Below, in pieces: positions 58,599 through 64,000 of a stretch of DNA of 64,000 nucleotides. Under the pieces are notes generated by a model. The model searched no databases. It was not told the origin of the DNA and saw only the letters and a list, made by a program, of their open reading frames with translations. The DNA is from UBA3907 sp033810155. GTDB taxonomy: Bacteria > Bacillota > Sulfobacillia > Fermentithermobacillales > Fermentithermobacillaceae. The translations under genes and the position numbers were made by a program. The stretch is from the NCBI GenBank assembly GCA_033810155.1, contig JAPXKJ010000001.1, positions 62,001-126,000 on the forward strand, written 5' to 3'. The first letter of the stretch is position 1. Each line of letters starts with the position of its first letter.

Positions 58599-59726
58599 AT
58601 GGACTGGTACTCTTTAGTTTCGTCGAGTTTCAAGATAATAGGGTTCCTCGGATTGGTAATCGTACTTTCGGCACTTCTTGTACGTTTCTCCAAACGTGGA
58701 TTCAAGTCCCATCGACCTAGAGTCTGCCTTAAGATTGTAGACTCTTTACCTCTTGGAAGAGATAAGATGCTTTGCGTGGTTGAAGCAGGTAGATCTATAC
58801 TTCTGCTCGGGCTCACCAACAATAGTGTCTCCCTCTTAAAGGAGTTTTCTTCCGAAGAAGTCGAAAAAATGTTCAACCGAGAGGAAGAAGGGCCAAATCC
58901 CAAAGATAAGACGACTTTCTTTGCGAGATTCGCAGAGAATTTGGGCGAGCGAATGGATAAGTCAAGAAACCCCAAAACGCTCCTTATCCTTATCCTGAGC
59001 ATTTTTACAATCCTGTCACTATCTACCCCGGCGTTCGCAGCTTCTAACAACCTCGTGCCTAACGTGAATATTTCAATTGATGGAGAAGCTGGGGAAGGTG
59101 GACTTGTAACGGCGATCAAGATTTTAGCTGCTCTTACAGTTCTTACACTAGCGCCTGCTATCTTAATCCTTACTACTTCCTTTACAAGGATAGCAGTGGT
59201 TTTTTCTTTCTTGCGAGCTGGATTGGGCACGCAGCAGACCCCGCCCAATCAAGTACTCATTGGGATAGCTCTTCTGCTTACCTTCTTCATAATGACGCCA
59301 ACGTGGAGCCAAGTGAATGAGGAATCCATTGCACCATACATAGCGGGTGAAATAAGTGCTGAGGAAGCTGTCGCTCGCGGAGAACGACCTATCTTAGACT
59401 TCATGTTGAGACAGACGAGGGAAAAAGATCTCCAACTATTCGTCGAAATCACAGATAGTGATACACCCCTAAATCCCGAAGACATGTCTCTTGTCCAGGT
59501 CGTCCCTGCATTTGCAATTTCGGAACTCAAAACGGCATTTGAAATTGGCTTCCTACTCTTCCTGCCGTTTTTAGTAATCGATATGGTAATCGCATCTGCT
59601 CTTATGTCAATGGGAATGCTAATGCTCCCACCAGTCCTTATTTCACTACCTTTCAAAATCCTTTTGTTCGTTCTTGTAGATGGCTGGGGTCTTCTGACTA
59701 GATCGCTAATCAATGGTTTCAGATAG
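58599..59726 (+). CDS. Fused flagellar export proteins FliO-FliP
   Basis: About 375 residues. Residues 1-110 look like FliO: a membrane helix (FKIIGFLGLVIVLSALLVRF) followed by the small domain with VCLKIVDSLPLGRDKMLCVV and ILLLGLTNNSVSLLKEF. From about 126 comes a complete FliP with its signal-like hydrophobic stretch ending STPAFAAS, then LTLAPAILILTTSFTRIAVV, FFIMTPTW and PAFAISELKTAFEIGFLLFL. No stop or start separates them. Start is uncertain: ATG 58599 is weakly supplied with GGGGGG upstream; in-frame TTG 58548 with AGGCGG is the alternative. Confidence 0.9.
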   Translation: MDWYSLVSSSFKIIGFLGLVIVLSALLVRFSKRGFKSHRPRVCLKIVDSLPLGRDKMLCVVEAGRSILLLGLTNNSVSLLKEFSSEEVEKMFNREEEGPNPKDKTTFFARFAENLGERMDKSRNPKTLLILILSIFTILSLSTPAFAASNNLVPNVNISIDGEAGEGGLVTAIKILAALTVLTLAPAILILTTSFTRIAVVFSFLRAGLGTQQTPPNQVLIGIALLLTFFIMTPTWSQVNEESIAPYIAGEISAEEAVARGERPILDFMLRQTREKDLQLFVEITDSDTPLNPEDMSLVQVVPAFAISELKTAFEIGFLLFLPFLVIDMVIASALMSMGMLMLPPVLISLPFKILLFVLVDGWGLLTRSLINGFR

Positions 59727-59771
59727 TGGGCAGGGATACGGTTCCATGAGAATGTAGGGGGTGGTCTAGAG

Positions 59772-60038
59772 GTGACGATGGATCAGGTTATCTCGATAGG
59801 AAAAGAAACGATTGGAACAATATTGCTGGTAGCTGGGCCTTGTCTAGTTGTATCAGTTGTCGTTGGACTCATAATATCCATATTTCAGGCAACAACTCAG
59901 ATTCACGACCAGACGCTTAGCTTTGTTCCAAAGATCTTAGCAGTTATGCTTTCAATGATGATATTTGGCGGTTGGATGCTAAAAGTAGTTATAGACTTCA
60001 CTCAGAGATTGTTAGAAAACCTGCCAGGGCTCATATAG
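59772..60038 (+). CDS. fliQ: Flagellar biosynthesis protein FliQ
   Basis: 88 residues with two membrane helices (IGTILLVAGPCLVVSVVVGL and ILAVMLSMMIFGGWMLKVVI) and the conserved SIFQATTQIHDQTLSFVPKI in between. Part of the FliPQR export gate. The GTG start follows GGGGGTGG; ATG 59778 is an alternative. fliR follows after 20 bp. Confidence 0.96.
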   Translation: MTMDQVISIGKETIGTILLVAGPCLVVSVVVGLIISIFQATTQIHDQTLSFVPKILAVMLSMMIFGGWMLKVVIDFTQRLLENLPGLI

Positions 60039-60058
60039 AACAGATACGGAGGAAAGTT

Positions 60059-60826
60059 ATGGGTACATGGGTTGAGGCTGTTTTCCCTTTCATATGGATC
60101 CTTTTACGCACTACAGGAGTTCTCATAACTGCGCCTGTATTTGGTGCCAAATATATACCTGCAATAGTAAAAGTAACTATCAGTCTAGTGCTAGGCTATA
60201 TGCTCTATCCCATAGTGCCTTCGGCAACCCCTCCAAACTCGCCAGCAAGTTTCATTTTGTGCGCTGCAAGTGAGATCCTTCTAGGATTAGTCATAGGTTT
60301 TTGCGGCAACATAATCATGGCAGCTATAGAGACTGCAGGCCATATTGCAGACATTGAGATCGGTTTCGGCATGGCGAATGTAGTAGATCCTCAGTATGGT
60401 CAATCATCTCCAGTTCTAGGTACTTTCAAGTACCTGCTTATCCTCTTGGTGTTTCTAAGCATAGACGGCCACCATCTCTTCATAAGGGCCTTGTATCAGT
60501 CCTTTGATCTTGTGCCGGCAGGAGCAGCGTACATACCACGAGCATGGACACAAGTAGGGCTAAGCGCAGCTGGTGGAATATTCAAAACCGCTATTATCCT
60601 TTCTTGCCCTGTGTGGGCATCTGCTCTCATAGTTGACTTCGCCCTAGGCGCAATAGCTAGAACTGTACCCCAGATGAACCTGTTTGTCATAGGAATGCCC
60701 ATAAAAACCTTAGTCGGCCTAGGGATTATCTCAGCTTCCGTGATGTTCTACGGGGCATTTACCGAGCAAATAACCATGTCAATGAAGGCCCTTTTGCAGA
60801 CTCTTCTGGAGGTTTTGGGAGGATGA
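60059..60826 (+). CDS. fliR: Flagellar biosynthesis protein FliR
   Basis: 255 residues with about six membrane helices: WILLRTTGVLITAPVFGAKY near the N-terminus and the loop segment FGMANVVDPQYGQSSPVLGT, then TVPQMNLFVIGMPIKTLVGL near the end. Part of the export gate. ATG 60059 follows CGGAGGAAA; the longer frame upstream overlaps fliQ and lacks family character. The stop overlaps flhB (ATGA). Confidence 0.96.
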   Translation: MGTWVEAVFPFIWILLRTTGVLITAPVFGAKYIPAIVKVTISLVLGYMLYPIVPSATPPNSPASFILCAASEILLGLVIGFCGNIIMAAIETAGHIADIEIGFGMANVVDPQYGQSSPVLGTFKYLLILLVFLSIDGHHLFIRALYQSFDLVPAGAAYIPRAWTQVGLSAAGGIFKTAIILSCPVWASALIVDFALGAIARTVPQMNLFVIGMPIKTLVGLGIISASVMFYGAFTEQITMSMKALLQTLLEVLGG

Positions 60827-61923
60827 CCACGTACATGGACATAGATCTGCAGCTTTTTTCAGCTGAGAAAAAGGAACCGGCAACGCCAAAAAGAAGGCAG
60901 ATGGCAAAAGAAAAGGGGCAGGTTTTTGCTAGCCAAGATCTGACCTCTGCTATCAGCATGCTCTGTGCCGTATTTGCTCTTAAGTACAGCGCGAGGTTTA
61001 GTGTCGAAATAATAGGTAAGAAAGCGGCCCAGATCTGGACCTACTATCCCGCATCACCATGGGGCATCGAATGGGCGTGTAAGGCGCTCAACGATGCGGT
61101 TATCACTTTGATCTTGGCAAGCCTCCCAATAATGACTGCTGCCCTCGTATTTGGTACAATGACCTCCATGTTTCAGGTAGGCTTTTCGTTCAGGGCAAAC
61201 CTGATACTACCAGATTTTAAGAGACTAAACCCACTGGAGGGTTTCAAACGTATCTTCTCAAAACGCTCCCTAGAAGGACTAGCGAAATCTATCCTGAAAA
61301 TCGTGTTAGTAGGTCTCGTGGGATGGAACACATTGAAAGACATATGGCCACAATTGGCTGGCCTGTTAGTGGTCGATTTACCGCAATCAGTTAACATAGT
61401 TTGGACAAGCATTGAGAACATACTAATAAACTCAAGCATTCTTTTGGTATTAATAGGCGTTGTTGATTACCTCTTTGAATGGTGGGAATTTGAAAAGAGC
61501 ATAATGATGACGCGCCAGGAGATCATCGAAGAGTTCAAGGACACAGAAGGCAAACCCGAGGTCAAGCAAGCGATAAGGCAAAGACAACGAAGAATTGCGA
61601 TGAACAGGATGATGCAAGATGTACCTAGCGCCGATGTAGTCTTGGTAAATCCTACCCACTATGCAGTGGCCCTAAGGTATGATATGGCCAAAGATGCTGC
61701 TCCAAAAGTGGTAGCTAAAGGAACCGACCAAATAGCGTTTCGCATACGATCAATTGCTGAGCACAGCGACGTCTTCGTATTTGAAGATCCTGTTCTCACT
61801 CAATCTATATACTGGGCCGTGGACATAGGAGAGATGATACCTGAAGAACTGTACGAGGCCGTAGCTCAAGTGCTCGCTTACGTATATCATGTTTCCGGCA
61901 AACTAGACGCGGAGGGAATCTAA
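60823..61923 (+). CDS. flhB: Flagellar biosynthesis protein FlhB
   Basis: 366 residues. The N-terminus reads KKEPATPKRRQMAKEKGQVF, followed by four membrane helices and the cytoplasmic domain with the autocleavage motif in VNPTHYAVALRYD (N-P-T-H). FlhB controls the export specificity switch together with FliK. The start overlaps fliR and the stop overlaps flhA, so the three are translationally coupled. Confidence 0.97.
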   Translation: MTTYMDIDLQLFSAEKKEPATPKRRQMAKEKGQVFASQDLTSAISMLCAVFALKYSARFSVEIIGKKAAQIWTYYPASPWGIEWACKALNDAVITLILASLPIMTAALVFGTMTSMFQVGFSFRANLILPDFKRLNPLEGFKRIFSKRSLEGLAKSILKIVLVGLVGWNTLKDIWPQLAGLLVVDLPQSVNIVWTSIENILINSSILLVLIGVVDYLFEWWEFEKSIMMTRQEIIEEFKDTEGKPEVKQAIRQRQRRIAMNRMMQDVPSADVVLVNPTHYAVALRYDMAKDAAPKVVAKGTDQIAFRIRSIAEHSDVFVFEDPVLTQSIYWAVDIGEMIPEELYEAVAQVLAYVYHVSGKLDAEGI

Positions 61924-63968
61924 TGCTTACTCGAGGAACTAACAGCATCATATCAGTGTTTGTACTGTTAATCGTGGCCATGATGGTCATACCGCTGCCT
62001 CCGGCTCTGCTTGACGTGCTAATTGCCGTGAATTTCAGCATGGCAATCGCGATTTTGCTTCTGACCATGTATACAAAAGAACCCCTTGATTTTTCGGTGT
62101 TCCCTTCACTTCTCCTAATCATGACTCTGTTCCGTTTGTCGATAAACGTGTCCTCCACACGTCTCATCCTTCTAAGACACAACGCCGGAAGCATAATCGA
62201 AGCATTTGGTCAGTTCGTAGTGGGGGGCAATGAAGTAGTAGGTCTTATCATATTCATCATACTTGTCATCATACAATTCGTCGTTATCACCAAAGGATCT
62301 GAGAGAGTTGCCGAGGTAGCAGCGAGGTTCACGCTTGACGCGATGCCTGGGAAACAAATGTCCATAGATGCCGATCTCAGCTCAGGTTTAATAACAGAGG
62401 AAGATGCACGGCTAAGGAGAAGGGCCATAGAACAGGAAGCTGATTTTTACGGAGCCATGGACGGTGCTTCAAAGTTTGTAAAGGGAGACGCAATTGCAGG
62501 GCTAATAATTACTGCAATCAATTTGTTGGGCGGATTTGCAGTCGGGATGCTTCAACATGGTCTACCGGCCGCAGAGGCTTGGCACAAATATGCTTTGTTG
62601 ACCGTAGGAGACGGTTTGGTAAGTCAGCTTCCCGCGCTCATAATCTCCACAGCTACCGGCATCATCGTGACCAGAAGCGCTTCGAGAGAGAATCTAAGTG
62701 CCGATGTAATCGGACAGGTCTTATCCACGCCAAAAGTACTTTCAATAACAGGCGGAGCGCTCCTCGTCCTTGCCATGATACCAGGATTCCCCAAACCATC
62801 CCTTATCATTCTTGGCATAGTATGGCTGTTTTTGGGTAGAATGGTAGAAACGTCGAAACTTGCAACGGAATCGAAAGAGAGGGAAGAGGCCTACAGAAAA
62901 GAGCTCGAGGAGCAAAAGAGCCCTGAGGCAGCTCTGAATCTTATCAAGGTAGATCCCCTTGAAATAGAGTTCGGCCTTGCACTGCTTCCAATTGCAGATC
63001 CATCGCAAGGCGGCGACCTCATAGACAGGATCGTTATGATTCGAAGGCAGCTTGCCTCTGAACTCGGTGTACTAATCCCTGTCATAAGGGTAAGAGACAA
63101 CTTTGCAGGTTTAGGTCCGAATTCATATCGAATCAACCTGCGAGGCATAGAAATAGGGTGTGGAGAAGTTTACCCGGACAGGGTTATGGCTCTGGGAGGG
63201 ACTCCTAGAGCTCAAGAACTTCAGGGTATTCCGGGTAAAGAACCCGCTTTTGGACTTGATGTTGTGTGGATACCGAAGTCACAGAAAGAAGAAGCGGAAG
63301 CGTTAGGATACACTGTAATAGAAGCTTCGGCAGTAATAGCAACTCATCTAACAGAAGTCTTGCGCAAAAACGCCCACCTGCTTCTAACAAGACAAGAAAC
63401 TCAACGGCTTATAGATCTGGTCAAAGCCGAAGATGCTCCCTGCGTAGAAGAGGCCATACCGAATTTGGTGTCTTTGGGTGATTGCCAAAAAGTCCTTCAG
63501 AATTTGTTGAAGGAAGGAATACCCATAAGAGATCTAGTAACAATAATGGAGGGCATTGCTGACGCGGCAAAAGTGTCCAAGGATCCTGACTACCTCACTA
63601 TGAGAGTCAGAGAAAACCTTTCAAAACTCATTACAGTAACGGTTGGTTTGGATAAAGGGCCTTTTCAGGTCGCAGTCTTAGGACCCGATCTAGAGAAAGA
63701 AATCTTGGAAGCAACAAGAAGGGGCGATAGGGGGGCATACGTTGCGATCGCGTCGGAAAGACTTGCCAAGATAATGCAGGCAATACAGGTAGCGATGAAC
63801 GAGATCGCACCTAAAGCACCGAAACCGGTTTTGCTGACATCTGCTTCATGTCGTAGCCAAGTCTATGAGATTGCGTCACGGGTGGTGCCAGAAGTGGCAG
63901 TTGTAGCTTATGAGGAACTTGACGACAGAGCAAATATTGAGGTAGCTAAGGTGATTAGCATTGAATGA
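61923..63968 (+). CDS. flhA: Flagellar biosynthesis protein FlhA
   Basis: 681 residues. About eight membrane helices in the first 310 residues with the FHIPEP-type conserved loop (ERVAEVAARFTLDAMPGKQM, SIDADLSSGLITEEDARLRR); the large C-terminal cytoplasmic domain docks export chaperones (RVRDNFAGLGPNSYRINLRG). The ATG overlaps the flhB stop (TAATG). Last complete gene of the window; the operon evidently continues. Confidence 0.97.
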   Translation: MLTRGTNSIISVFVLLIVAMMVIPLPPALLDVLIAVNFSMAIAILLLTMYTKEPLDFSVFPSLLLIMTLFRLSINVSSTRLILLRHNAGSIIEAFGQFVVGGNEVVGLIIFIILVIIQFVVITKGSERVAEVAARFTLDAMPGKQMSIDADLSSGLITEEDARLRRRAIEQEADFYGAMDGASKFVKGDAIAGLIITAINLLGGFAVGMLQHGLPAAEAWHKYALLTVGDGLVSQLPALIISTATGIIVTRSASRENLSADVIGQVLSTPKVLSITGGALLVLAMIPGFPKPSLIILGIVWLFLGRMVETSKLATESKEREEAYRKELEEQKSPEAALNLIKVDPLEIEFGLALLPIADPSQGGDLIDRIVMIRRQLASELGVLIPVIRVRDNFAGLGPNSYRINLRGIEIGCGEVYPDRVMALGGTPRAQELQGIPGKEPAFGLDVVWIPKSQKEEAEALGYTVIEASAVIATHLTEVLRKNAHLLLTRQETQRLIDLVKAEDAPCVEEAIPNLVSLGDCQKVLQNLLKEGIPIRDLVTIMEGIADAAKVSKDPDYLTMRVRENLSKLITVTVGLDKGPFQVAVLGPDLEKEILEATRRGDRGAYVAIASERLAKIMQAIQVAMNEIAPKAPKPVLLTSASCRSQVYEIASRVVPEVAVVAYEELDDRANIEVAKVISIE

Positions 63969-64000
63969 CAATGACCAGCCAAAAGTCAATAGACAGGATT
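63961..64000 (+). CDS. Probable start of the next flagellar operon gene (cut by window edge)
   Basis: TTG 63961 has AAGGTGA six bases upstream and overlaps the flhA stop by 8 nt, the coupling style used elsewhere in this operon (fliG/fliH). The frame stays open to the window end with residues LNDNDQPKVNRQD. In Bacillota flhF or flhG usually follows flhA, but 13 codons do not allow identification. An alternative ATG at 63972 in another frame lacks a close ribosome site. Confidence 0.4.
   Translation, partial: MNDNDQPKVNRQD

Noticed and set aside
58532..59248. Long minus-strand open frame opposite fliO-fliP
   Set aside because: It is the mirror of strongly conserved FliO/FliP coding sequence, has serine/arginine-rich composition, no ribosome site and no family motif.
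1..64000. CRISPR arrays, insertion sequences, prophage or toxin-antitoxin and defence genes
   Set aside because: No regularly spaced repeats, transposase, integrase (other than XerC in its housekeeping place) or defence-type proteins were seen.

Overview
The window is a chromosomal segment of a Gram-positive-type bacterium, most likely an anaerobic Bacillota (Firmicutes) from a deep or thermophile-related branch. This is inferred from Bacillota marker genes (codY behind xerC/hslV/hslU, ireB, DUF1292 yrzB, yqeG), an Fe-S-type two-subunit serine dehydratase, ferredoxin-fused aldo/keto reductases and an archaeal-type FBP aldolase/phosphatase. TTG and GTG starts behind strong Shine-Dalgarno sequences are common. 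Two runs of exactly 100 N (6789-6888 and 38493-38592) are assembly gaps of unknown true length; each cuts a gene.

Left part (1-13.6 kb): metallopeptidases of families M14 (cut by the left edge), M42 and M20/AbgB; a sensor kinase and sigma-54 activator pair of AtoS/AtoC type followed by a two-subunit CoA-transferase and a thiolase (an ato-like short-chain acyl-CoA module); DNA polymerase IV on the minus strand; an aldo/keto reductase with a C-terminal 2[4Fe-4S] ferredoxin domain; and an MFS transporter. The picture is of a peptide- and amino-acid-fermenting organism.

Middle part (13.6-38.8 kb): proS, alaS and ireB, then an insertion of about 5 kb (M28 aminopeptidase, rhomboid protease, FBP aldolase/phosphatase, second ferredoxin-fused reductase), after which the usual alaS neighbours ruvX, yrzB and mltG resume. 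Then a minus-strand glycosyltransferase, galU, a TPR protein fused to an F420-ligase-like domain, yqeG, a divergent orphan PilT-like ATPase, a LuxR-type regulator, sdaAB/sdaAA, trpS, yifB (comM), yraN, an internally duplicated membrane protein of unknown function, minus-strand rnhB, and the 3' end of dprA after the second gap.

Right part (38.8-64 kb): topA-xerC-hslV-hslU-codY, then a long flagellar operon: flgB, flgC, fliE, fliF, fliG, fliH, fliI, fliJ, fliK, flgD, a small flagellar-operon protein, flgE, motA, motB, fliL, fliM, fliN, a fused fliO-fliP, fliQ, fliR, flhB, flhA, and probably the first codons of another gene. The leader between codY and flgB carries a clear cyclic-di-GMP-I (GEMM-I) riboswitch with an overlapping terminator-like hairpin and a possible sigma-28 promoter upstream. 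The flgE leader contains a compact three-way-junction RNA that I do not recognise. Motility therefore appears controlled by c-di-GMP at the operon start, with a possible second RNA checkpoint before the hook gene.

I saw no tRNA, rRNA, CRISPR array, insertion sequence or prophage genes.
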